From contig CP070636.1 in assembly GCA_020356305.1 (NCBI GenBank), positions 615,885 through 620,909 on the forward strand: a DNA stretch of 5,025 bases, read 5' to 3'. A model generated the notes under the pieces. That model searched no databases. It was not told where the DNA came from and was given only the letters and a program-made list of their open reading frames with translations. This document shows positions 1 to 4,423 of this stretch, in pieces. The DNA is from Candidatus Bathyarchaeota archaeon (GTDB lineage: Archaea > Thermoproteota > Bathyarchaeia > Bathyarchaeales > Bathyarchaeaceae). Positions within the stretch are counted from its first letter, which is position 1, and each line of letters begins with the position of its first letter. The translations under genes were made by a program, and so were the position numbers.

Positions 1-155
1 AAGTCCTTTGCGTTTTTGACTTCGGTCATAACTACGGCATCATAGACTCCGTAAACTCTGTAGACTTCCGTAACAAACTTCAACGTCTTCAGTTTTTCCA
101 GAACCTCTTCTCCTGAACCTGGCTCAGTGCTTATCAACACGAAGGCCCTTGCCAA
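1..155 (-). CDS. Stand-alone Lrp/AsnC ligand-binding (RAM) domain protein, 3' end missing
   Basis: The minus-strand frame running off the left edge encodes 51 residues beginning MARAFVLISTEPGSGEEVLE and ending with VYRVYGVYDAVVMTEV and a few more residues. The hydrophobic first strand, the amphipathic helix (about residues 16-25) and the G-V-Y-D turn before the third strand are the hallmarks of the RAM fold, the ligand-binding half of Lrp/AsnC regulators. No helix-turn-helix can precede it, because a TGA stands in frame at 177-179. It is therefore a short stand-alone RAM protein (family usually about 75-80 residues, so about 25 are missing). Such proteins are thought to bind amino acids as oligomers and to modulate Lrp-type regulators; its own ligand cannot be read here. 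The only sensible start is TTG at 155-153 (TTG at 158-156 is the alternative), preceded by GGGGATC at 166-160, close to the archaeal GGTGATC ribosome binding site. The fold is clear; the role is inferred. Confidence 0.8.
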   Translation of the reverse strand, partial: MARAFVLISTEPGSGEEVLEKLKTLKFVTEVYRVYGVYDAVVMTEVKNAKD

Positions 156-331
156 CAAAGATCCCCACTTGGCTTTTCACAACTGGCTTTAGAAACATCC
201 GCGCACTTTATTACGTTTATGGTGTGAACGAAAACTTCTGGGAACATACTACGATAGCTCAAGCCCGGATAGGCGAGATACCCATGCGCCCCGAAAGGAA
301 TAGGCGAGCTATGGAAAAGCGGATGACACAA
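156..331. other. Intergenic region upstream of the RAM gene, with short repeats
   Basis: No convincing gene is seen. On the minus strand an AT-rich stretch at about 206-221 (CATAAACG then TAATAAAG) is a possible TATA element for the RAM gene and would place transcription start near 180-190. To its right, a nine-base direct repeat ATAGGCGAG occurs at 269-277 and 300-308, and a seven-base inverted repeat ATAGCTC / GAGCTAT lies at 254-260 and 306-312. These could fold the terminal part of the upstream transcript, but nothing identifies a known RNA or operator. Confidence 0.35.
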
Positions 332-574
332 CTACTCCTTTTCTTCCATCAGACGCGTAAAAAGAAATAACCCCACCACAAAAGAAGCTAGGCCGAGAAG
401 GGCGATGAAAGGATAGGGAAGAGGCACTTCTCGAAGGGCGTAAAGCAGGTAGGTGGGGCCTCCGAACACAAGAAGAGCTGCAAGAACCGTCAATCCTGCT
501 TTAACACTCTTCTTTCGCGTCTCCTTTGAAAATCTGGATTTTCCGGGATTGCCCGGTTCTTTTCGTTTCGTCAT
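332..574 (-). CDS. Small two-helix membrane protein of unknown function
   Basis: An 80-residue protein. Residues 1-25 are strongly basic (MTKRKEPGNPGKSRFSKETR, then KKSVK), which favours a cytoplasmic N-terminus. Two hydrophobic segments follow, about residues 27-46 (LTVLAALLVFGGPTYLLYAL) and 54-74 (PFIALLGLASFVVGLFLF), joined by a short REVPLPY turn, with an acidic MEEKE tail. This predicts a helical hairpin with both ends inside. No catalytic motif is visible and I do not recognise the family. The start is supported by GTGATC at 585-580 on the minus strand, five bases before the ATG and complementary to the archaeal 16S 3' end. It begins 42 bases after the stop of the PAC2 gene with no evident promoter between them, so the two are probably co-transcribed. 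The basic-then-hydrophobic composition and good ribosome binding site argue that it is real. Confidence 0.68.
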   Translation of the reverse strand: MTKRKEPGNPGKSRFSKETRKKSVKAGLTVLAALLVFGGPTYLLYALREVPLPYPFIALLGLASFVVGLFLFTRLMEEKE

Positions 575-579
575 TTGAC

Positions 580-585
580 GATCAC
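580..585 (-). promoter_or_regulatory. Ribosome binding site of the small membrane protein
   Basis: The minus strand reads GTGATC five bases before the ATG at 574. This matches the GGTGATC complement of the archaeal 16S rRNA 3' end and supports both the start choice and the reality of this short gene. Confidence 0.55.
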
Positions 586-616
586 TGTTAGCGAGTGAGT
601 AGGTTACTGGTTCTTC

Positions 617-1273
617 TTAAGCTTTCCCTTGTGAACGCTTTTCCACATCTGTTCCCAGCATCTTCGTTAGGAATTTGAACACTGAAAACGCGGCTTCTCG
701 GTCGGCTTTTAGGCCTGTTGTTGCACCTAATAGACACGCACCTTGCCAACCTCGGCTTTTTGCAAGTCCAAGCAATAGGCCAGTAGCACCCATTATCTTT
801 CCTCCTCCATAAATTACGGCGCCTTTCTCCATGATTTCTACCGCAAGTTTTGAAGAGGTAGCGGCCACGTAGACTTTCCCTTCTGGACGCGGCATGGGAA
901 CTCCGCCCATTGTTACAAGGAATTTGCATCCGTGGTCTTGTGCAAAATCTAAGATTCTGCCGCACAAGCCGTAATGTGCCACGATATCGTCGAGGGAAGG
1001 CTGTGCGTCTCCGGTTAAAATGATAAAGTGGGTTTTGCCTGTGGAAGAAGCGTAAAACTCGTAGCGAGGTGCACGACATATCCCATTTTTGTCCACTAAG
1101 ACATAGTCTGGAAGCGATGGAGAATAGAGTTCGGCGAAGAGTTTTGCCTGAACAAAATCGAGAAGCAGCCTCGCTGCTATCTTTCCAACGTTTCCAAAGC
1201 CAGGAAGCCCCTCCACAAACACTGGCTCTCTTAGCTCTGGACTAAAGAGGTGACGGAAATGCGGTTTATCCAT
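617..1273 (-). CDS. PAC2-family protein (PbaB-like proteasome assembly chaperone)
   Basis: A 218-residue soluble protein with the PAC2 pattern. The N-terminal part has PVFVEGLPGFGNVGKIAARL (residues 17-36), the characteristic first strand and glycine-rich turn. The middle has the FIILTGDAQPS strand (83-93) and the FLVTMGGVPMPRPEG segment (118-132). The C-terminal part has GATGLLLGLAKSRGW (162-176) and the LLGATTG..AD..AA signature (181-195). Archaeal members of COG2047 include PbaB, which helps assemble the 20S proteasome alpha ring; eukaryotic PAC2/Add66 is the related chaperone. Length is normal. The tail (EKRSQGKA) lacks the HbYX motif that lets other factors dock on the alpha ring, so any proteasome contact must use other surfaces. 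No proteasome subunit gene is in the window to support the role by context. Start is the ATG at 1273; the ribosome binding site is weak, so the mRNA may be nearly leaderless. The family is confident; the chaperone function is inferred from it. Confidence 0.85.
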   Translation of the reverse strand: MDKPHFRHLFSPELREPVFVEGLPGFGNVGKIAARLLLDFVQAKLFAELYSPSLPDYVLVDKNGICRAPRYEFYASSTGKTHFIILTGDAQPSLDDIVAHYGLCGRILDFAQDHGCKFLVTMGGVPMPRPEGKVYVAATSSKLAVEIMEKGAVIYGGGKIMGATGLLLGLAKSRGWQGACLLGATTGLKADREAAFSVFKFLTKMLGTDVEKRSQGKA

Positions 1274-1307
1274 TTTGGCTCAGCAACCATAGCTAATTGC
1301 ATCTGGC

Positions 1308-1320
1308 TCTAAACTTTATG
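1308..1320 (-). promoter_or_regulatory. Candidate TATA box for the PAC2 gene
   Basis: The minus strand reads CATAAAGTTTAGA here. A TATA-binding site centred near 1314 would start transcription about 25 bases further on, near 1288, leaving a leader of about 15 bases before the ATG at 1273. This agrees with the weak ribosome binding site. It is a sequence match only. Confidence 0.35.
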
Positions 1321-1353
1321 CATGACTCTACCTGTTCTGTTGGGGTTACTATT

Positions 1354-1370
1354 ACAAAAAACTTATGAAA
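1354..1370 (+). promoter_or_regulatory. Candidate BRE/TATA promoter of the initiator tRNA gene
   Basis: The purine-rich ACAAAAAA (1354-1361) followed by CTTATGAAA (1362-1370) resembles an archaeal BRE plus TATA element. Its centre lies about 27 bases before the first tRNA nucleotide at 1393, the spacing expected for archaeal TBP/TFB promoters whose transcript begins at or near the mature 5' end. Confidence 0.45.
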
Positions 1371-1431
1371 GTGTTAGTCTAGAATTGGATGTAGCGGGGT
1401 GGGGTAGCCAGGAAAACCCGCTGGGCTCATA

Positions 1432-1447
1432 AGCTTGAAGCTGAGAG
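1432..1447 (+). other. tRNA intron 1 (16 bases, anticodon loop, position 37/38)
   Basis: The intron AGCTTGAAGCTGAGAG sits at the canonical archaeal site. The precursor forms a textbook BHB: anticodon stem CTGGG/CCCAG, a four-base-pair central helix CTCA (1426-1429) with TGAG (1442-1445), three-base bulges TAA (1430-1432) and AGA (1446-1448), and a small intron hairpin GCT/AGC with loop TGA. Cleavage after the second base of each bulge, the known rule for archaeal splicing endonuclease, restores the loop CTCATAA exactly. Confidence 0.92.
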
Positions 1448-1457
1448 ACCCAGAGAT

Positions 1458-1483
1458 AGCAGCTTGCACGAGGCTGCCTCGAA
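1458..1483 (+). other. tRNA intron 2 (26 bases, variable loop, position 47/48)
   Basis: Without it the variable loop would be 31 bases; with it removed the loop is AGATC, the usual archaeal initiator sequence. The splice signal is a relaxed BHB. The intron stem is GCAGC (1459-1463) with GCTGC (1473-1477). The central helix is GAG (1453-1455) with CTC (1478-1480) plus an A-G mismatch (1452, 1481). The bulges are ATA (1456-1458) and AAC (1482-1484). A rival hairpin CGAGG/CCTCG (1469-1481) can also form. The exact junctions are less certain than those of the other two introns. Confidence 0.8.
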
Positions 1484-1495
1484 CGGTTGTTCAAA

Positions 1496-1519
1496 AGGAG
1501 GCGTGGAACCTCCTGAAAA
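1496..1519 (+). other. tRNA intron 3 (24 bases, T-loop, position 59/60)
   Basis: The T-loop is interrupted after TTCAAA and resumes with T. The precursor forms a perfect BHB: T-stem GGTTG/CAACT as the outer helix, central helix TTCA (1490-1493) with TGAA (1514-1517), bulges AAA (1494-1496) and AAT (1518-1520), and an intron stem GGAGG (1497-1501) with CCTCC (1509-1513) around a seven-base loop. Cleavage after the second bulge base gives the canonical T-loop TTCAAAT. Runs of A make a one-base shift possible on sequence alone, but the BHB rule fixes the junctions. Confidence 0.9.
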
Positions 1520-1563
1520 TCAACTCCCCGCTACCAATTGTTTAGCGAAATAATCTTAAGCTC

Positions 1564-1621
1564 AATTATAGATTCTACAAGAGAGATAAAAAGAGAATGA
1601 ACCGATGTCGGATTTCAGAGG
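1564..1621 (+). promoter_or_regulatory. Candidate promoter and ribosome binding site of glutamine synthetase
   Basis: Two AT-rich boxes could bind TBP: AATTATAG (1564-1571) and GATAAAAAG (1585-1593). They would give leaders of about 40 and about 20 bases respectively. A weak ribosome binding site AGAGG lies at 1617-1621, 13 bases before the ATG, a long spacing. No clear operator dyad is visible, so nitrogen control, if any, is not evident here. Confidence 0.3.
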
Positions 1622-1634
1622 ATGTTGATATACA

Positions 1635-2954
1635 ATGGATAAAGAAACCGTAATACAGAAGGTGAAAAGCGAAAAGATTGAGTTTATTGATCTGATGTTC
1701 TCTGACTTGTTTGGCCACCTAAAAAATGTCACAATCTCACCTAGAGAACTACCAGATTGTTTGGGCAGTGGAAAATGGTTCGACGGCTCCTCAATCGAGG
1801 GGTTCAGGAGGATACATGAGAGCGATATGCTGTTGATTCCCGACCTGTCAACCTACATTCTTCTTCCTTGGTTGCGGAACGGGAAGAATGTTGCAAGGCT
1901 GATGTGTGACGTTTATGATCCAGACAAAACTCCTTTTGCCGGCGACCCTCGACATGTTCTCAGACAGGTCGAGGAGAAAGCAAAGGAGAAAGGATGTTTT
2001 TACCATATTGGACCGGAGATAGAGTTCTTTTTGTTCAGATCGAAGGAGAATCGGACTTATCATGACACGGCGGGATACTTTGATTTCTCTCCACGAGACT
2101 TTGCAACTGATATTCGAGCAGTGATGGCGTCTACTCTTGAGAAGTTGGGGATAAACGTTGAGATGACCCACCACGAAGTCGCACCGAGCCAACATGAAAT
2201 AGACATAGAATACTCCGAAGCTTTGAAAAAGGCAGACGAAGTTATGGCGCTCAAGCAAACCATCAAGACTGTGGCTAACGATAATGGTCTGAATGCGACG
2301 TTCATGCCAAAACCAATCTTCGGCATAAATGGAAGCGGAATGCACATTCATCAGTCGATTTTCGACAAGAAAGGTGAAAACCTCTTTTATGACAAAAAAG
2401 ACAAATACAGATTGTCTCCTCTCGCCTACCACTTCATGGGAGGCCAACTGAAACACATCTCTGAACTCGCAGCGGTGCTGTGTCCCACAGTGAACAGTTA
2501 CAAACGTCTTGTGCGTGGATATGAAGCGCCAGTGTACATCTGTTGGGGCCAGAGAAACAGGTCAGCTTTGATCAGAGTTCCGAAATACAGTGAGGGTAGA
2601 GAGAGATCAACTCGACTTGAGTTAAGGTGCCCAGATCCAAGCTGTAATCCTTACCTAGCCTTTGCAGTCATGCTGGCTGCGGGCCTCAAAGGAATTGAAG
2701 AAGAAATTGAGCCACCCGACGCCGTTGAGGAGGACGTGTACGGATTTGACGACAGCAAACTCGAGAAGTTCTACATCAAAACTTTGCCAGCAGATCTTGG
2801 AGAAGCAATACAACACTTCAAGAGGAGTAAGTTGATGAGGGACACGTTGGGGGAACACATGTTCAACAAATATCTGGAAATCAAAAAGACGGAATGGAAA
2901 GAATTTCAAAGAAGCGTCACAGACTGGGAGCTCGATAGATACAAGAACCTATAG
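1635..2954 (+). CDS. glnA: Type I (alpha) glutamine synthetase
   Basis: A 439-residue cytoplasmic enzyme that makes glutamine from glutamate, ammonia and ATP; length is typical of the short GSI-alpha class. Motifs in order: FDGSSIEGF (49-57, with the Asp50 that serves the neighbouring subunit's active site); metal-binding GPEIEFFLF (126-134, Glu128 and Glu130); EVAPSQHEID (181-190, Glu181 and Glu188); ATP/metal loop GINGSGMHIHQ (230-240, His237); substrate segment NSYKRLVRGYEAP (287-299, with flap Glu297); RNRSALIRVP (307-316); and ELRCPDPSCNPYLA (329-342). The family works as a dodecamer. Arg59, in F-R-R-I, matches the arginine of Bacillus subtilis GS (Arg62) that confers glutamine feedback inhibition in the alpha class. 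The 25-residue GSI-beta insertion and the adenylylation context around Tyr397 are absent, so control by adenylylation is not expected. A TGA stands in frame at 1626-1628, which fixes the ATG at 1635. Confidence 0.97.
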   Translation: MDKETVIQKVKSEKIEFIDLMFSDLFGHLKNVTISPRELPDCLGSGKWFDGSSIEGFRRIHESDMLLIPDLSTYILLPWLRNGKNVARLMCDVYDPDKTPFAGDPRHVLRQVEEKAKEKGCFYHIGPEIEFFLFRSKENRTYHDTAGYFDFSPRDFATDIRAVMASTLEKLGINVEMTHHEVAPSQHEIDIEYSEALKKADEVMALKQTIKTVANDNGLNATFMPKPIFGINGSGMHIHQSIFDKKGENLFYDKKDKYRLSPLAYHFMGGQLKHISELAAVLCPTVNSYKRLVRGYEAPVYICWGQRNRSALIRVPKYSEGRERSTRLELRCPDPSCNPYLAFAVMLAAGLKGIEEEIEPPDAVEEDVYGFDDSKLEKFYIKTLPADLGEAIQHFKRSKLMRDTLGEHMFNKYLEIKKTEWKEFQRSVTDWELDRYKNL

Positions 2955-3064
2955 AGACTGGATTATTTCCAAGGTATTTATTTGGGCCACACACACTAGA
3001 CCTCAGCATATACAGATATCTTGACAAGTCTAAACCACATCTCCAAGCGCGCGCATCACTTCAG

Positions 3065-3113
3065 CCCCCGCCTCTTTTCTTCGGCCTAAAAAGGGTAGGG
3101 GGGAGGGGGTAGG
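3065..3113 (+). repeat. C-tract/G-tract foldback, possible quadruplex
   Basis: CCCCCGCCTC (3065-3074) can pair with GGGGAGGGGG (3100-3109): five G-C pairs, one G-A mismatch, two G-C, one G-U and one G-C. The G side has runs of three, six, five and two G (3093-3113), separated by TA, A and TA, so a two-tetrad or bulged G-quadruplex is an alternative fold. Whether it acts as a terminator, an RNA stem or nothing is unknown. Confidence 0.45.
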
Positions 3114-3163
3114 TGAAATTCGGGCGTGCAAAAATTTCAGCAATGGTTCACAGGAACACTAAC

Positions 3164-3192
3164 ATGAAGCGAGCTTCATAGCTAACGCTCGC
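3164..3192 (+). repeat. Overlapping, mutually exclusive inverted repeats
   Basis: ATGAAGC (3164-3170) and GCTTCAT (3173-3179) form a perfect seven-base-pair dyad with a two-base centre, the geometry of a DNA operator. GCGAGC (3169-3174), which spans that centre, is also perfectly complementary to GCTCGC (3187-3192), giving a six-base-pair RNA hairpin with a twelve-base loop. Only one can form at a time. Confidence 0.5.
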
Positions 3193-3217
3193 ACAATCCT
3201 ACGAGGCCCAGAAGAAA

Positions 3218-3241
3218 GTTACAGATCTTTGTTGCTGTAAC
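3218..3241 (+). repeat. Perfect inverted repeat GTTACAG / CTGTAAC
   Basis: Seven-base arms at 3218-3224 and 3235-3241 enclose a ten-base loop. No T-run follows on the plus strand, so it is not an obvious terminator. It may be a stem of a non-coding RNA. Confidence 0.5.
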
Positions 3242-3264
3242 CAAAGGGTTGCATACATGTAGAA

Positions 3265-3290
3265 AAACCTTGTTTGAAGTGGAAAGGTTT
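3265..3290 (+). repeat. Perfect inverted repeat AAACCTT / AAGGTTT
   Basis: Arms at 3265-3271 and 3284-3290 enclose a twelve-base loop, ending 17 bases before the hydrolase TATA box. It could be a regulator binding site upstream of that promoter or the last stem of an upstream transcript. Confidence 0.45.
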
Positions 3291-3307
3291 GGTGCGCTGT
3301 GCAATAA

Positions 3308-3313
3308 TTTATA
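3308..3313 (+). promoter_or_regulatory. TATA box of the hydrolase gene
   Basis: TTTATA within CAATAATTTATAC matches the archaeal TATA consensus. Transcription would start near 3335-3338, giving a leader of about 55 bases. The leader ends in a ribosome binding site AGGT (3383-3386), six bases before the ATG at 3393. Confidence 0.55.
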
Positions 3314-3392
3314 CTTCTCCAAGTGTAGATGCTTTACGTGGAAGCTTAAGTTTCCAATCTTAGAAGCATAGATTAAGAAGGTAGGTAAAATT

Positions 3393-4271
3393 ATGCAGGC
3401 AAAGGTATCGTTGCCGCAGAAGATTAAGACTTTTCAGTCGTGGTTCGAAGTCTACAGAGTCTCTGATGGAACCTTTGCTATCTGTGAGCCTGGACATTGG
3501 GAAGGAGTCATATCCTATTTGATTGAAGGTCAAAGCAAAGCTGTTCTATTCGATACTGGAATGGGCATTGGAGACATCAAAAAAGTCGTTGACCATATGA
3601 CTCGCCTAGAAGTTTCAGTAGTGAATTCTCATACTCATCTCGATCACGTAGGAGACAATCATCAATTCGACAAGATTGCTGTCTTCAACGACAAAACGGA
3701 AATCAAGAGGCTGGAGAATGGAACAACCATGGAAGAGTTGAAGGACGAGATGAAGCAAGAGTTTCTTCTTAGACCTCTACCAAAAGGGTTCGATCCGAAA
3801 TCCTACAAGATTCTTCCAAGCAAGCCAACCCACTTGCTCAAACACGAAGAAACAATCGATCTAGGAGAGAGAGAGCTCAAGGTGCTTCACACTCCAGGCC
3901 ACTCTCCCGGCAGCATTTGCCTACTAGACACAAAGAGTAGAGAGTTATTCACCGGAGACACCTTCTATCTGAATTCTCTTCTCGTACATTTTCCGGAATC
4001 TGACTTTCTCGCCTATTCTCGAACGGCCGATTATCTAGCCTCGCTGGCACCATCCATCAGTGTATTGCGACCTTCACATGACGAATCAAGACGCCAGCCT
4101 CTTGCTGAAAGTGAATATTTGAATATGTTAGCAAAAGCCATCCAAAGCATCAAAGCAGGGGAGACAAACTTCAGTCCAGGAGTGTGTCCTTACACAGGCG
4201 TGAGAATACGGGACCACAAATTTGAAGGATTCTCAATCTGGGTTAGAGAAGACCGGGAAAACCTGAATTAG
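3393..4271 (+). CDS. Metallo-beta-lactamase-fold hydrolase
   Basis: A 292-residue protein with no signal peptide or membrane segment, so probably cytoplasmic. All the metal-binding motifs of the fold are present in order: VLFDTGMGIGD (51-61, strand and turn); HTHLDH (80-85, giving His80, His82, Asp84, His85); HTPGHSPGS (166-174, His170); FTGDTFY (186-192, Asp189); and PSHDES (227-232, His229). This is the full set for two metals, so an active hydrolase is expected. The family includes glyoxalase II, lactonases, sulfatase-like and nuclease members; nothing here picks the substrate. Residues 103-150, between the first two metal motifs, form a charged, helix-rich insertion that probably shapes the active-site entrance. 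A conserved-looking tail, GVCPYTGVR (263-271), closes the protein. It lacks the beta-CASP motifs of RNA-processing members. It has its own TATA box and ribosome binding site and stands alone, convergent with the Lon-type gene, so context does not help. Confidence 0.9.
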   Translation: MQAKVSLPQKIKTFQSWFEVYRVSDGTFAICEPGHWEGVISYLIEGQSKAVLFDTGMGIGDIKKVVDHMTRLEVSVVNSHTHLDHVGDNHQFDKIAVFNDKTEIKRLENGTTMEELKDEMKQEFLLRPLPKGFDPKSYKILPSKPTHLLKHEETIDLGERELKVLHTPGHSPGSICLLDTKSRELFTGDTFYLNSLLVHFPESDFLAYSRTADYLASLAPSISVLRPSHDESRRQPLAESEYLNMLAKAIQSIKAGETNFSPGVCPYTGVRIRDHKFEGFSIWVREDRENLN

Positions 4272-4418
4272 AGCCAGAACATCACTTCGCTATCTGTTTG
4301 CCAAGGCGACAATTGCCCGAGCGCGAATCGAGGCTGGCTTCAAGTGGCTCACCTAAATGGACCCTAGTCAAAATCTTTCAAAAGCGAAAGTAGCTGGTGA
4401 GAGACTACCTCAAAGCGG
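4272..4418. other. Short convergent gap
   Basis: This gap separates the 3' ends of the hydrolase and the protease genes. It holds an AGCCAG (4272-4277) / CTGGCT (4334-4339) inverted repeat, too widely spaced to be a clear terminator, and no open frame or RNA gene that I recognise. Confidence 0.4.
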
Positions 4419-4423
4419 AAAAA
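4419..4423 (-). terminator. Possible T-tract terminator of the Lon-type gene
   Basis: On the minus strand a run of five T follows the TAG stop directly. Archaeal termination is commonly driven by T-tracts without a hairpin, but this run is short. Confidence 0.3.

Larger units (their letters stand above)
1393..1536 (+). tRNA. Initiator tRNA-Met (CAT) with three introns, CCA encoded
   Basis: Exons joined from 1393-1431, 1448-1457, 1484-1495 and 1520-1536 give a 78-base tRNA including an encoded CCA. Every stem pairs: acceptor AGCGGGG/CCCCGCT; D-stem GGGT/ACCC with a ten-base loop containing GG; anticodon stem CTGGG/CCCAG around loop CTCATAA; variable loop AGATC; T-stem GGTTG/CAACT (one G-U) around the canonical loop TTCAAAT; then A73 and CCA. 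Three features mark it as initiator rather than elongator: the A1-T72 first pair, three consecutive G-C pairs at the bottom of the anticodon stem (GGG/CCC), and the CAT anticodon in a CTCATAA loop. The unspliced gene is 144 bases, 66 of them intron. Removing only the anticodon-loop intron leaves a T-arm that cannot form, so all three must be excised. It lies about 100 bases before glutamine synthetase on the same strand; I infer no functional link. Confidence 0.93.
2955..3392 (+). other. Structured gap between glnA and the hydrolase; no protein gene seen
   Basis: No open frame here has coding character on either strand. Contents from left to right: a T-rich stretch after glnA (2965-2985), GCGCGCGC at 3047-3054, a C-rich/G-rich foldback (3065-3113), a small hairpin GTTC/GAAC (3146-3157), the palindrome ATGAAGC-GA-GCTTCAT (3164-3179) overlapping a second hairpin GCGAGC/GCTCGC (3169-3192), the hairpin GTTACAG/CTGTAAC (3218-3241), the hairpin AAACCTT/AAGGTTT (3265-3290), then the hydrolase promoter. 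The hairpins lie upstream of that TATA box, so they belong either to the glnA 3' untranslated region or to a separate small RNA of roughly 3060-3300. I looked for hallmarks of SRP RNA, RNase P RNA and tRNA and did not find them. Confidence 0.4.

Noticed and set aside
134..331. Minus-strand 65-codon frame starting with ATG
   Set aside because: It overlaps the start of the RAM gene out of frame, has a cysteine- and proline-rich composition without any domain character, and ends inside the clearly conserved RAM coding region.
588..1079. Minus-strand 163-codon frame inside the PAC2 gene
   Set aside because: It is a shadow in another frame. The arginine- and cysteine-rich composition is typical of an off-frame translation, while the PAC2 frame carries the family motifs throughout.
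1393..1536. Reading the interrupted tRNA as a pseudogene
   Set aside because: Every stem of the spliced tRNA is intact, the CCA is encoded, initiator identity bases are present, and two of the three interruptions carry perfect splice motifs. Decay would not produce these.
1848..2456. Antisense 202-codon frame across glnA
   Set aside because: It is fully antisense to strongly conserved glutamine synthetase motifs, has no recognisable domain, and has no promoter or ribosome binding site of note.
2955..3392. SRP RNA, RNase P RNA, C/D box RNA or a further intron-split tRNA in the glnA-hydrolase gap
   Set aside because: I found no SRP domain IV motif, no RNase P conserved segments, no C and D boxes at proper spacing and no T-arm that pairs. 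The gap is recorded as structured but unidentified.
4272..4423. tRNA or other small RNA in the convergent gap
   Set aside because: A TTCAAGT sequence at about 4339-4345 recalls a T-loop, but its flanks do not pair and no acceptor or anticodon stem can be built.
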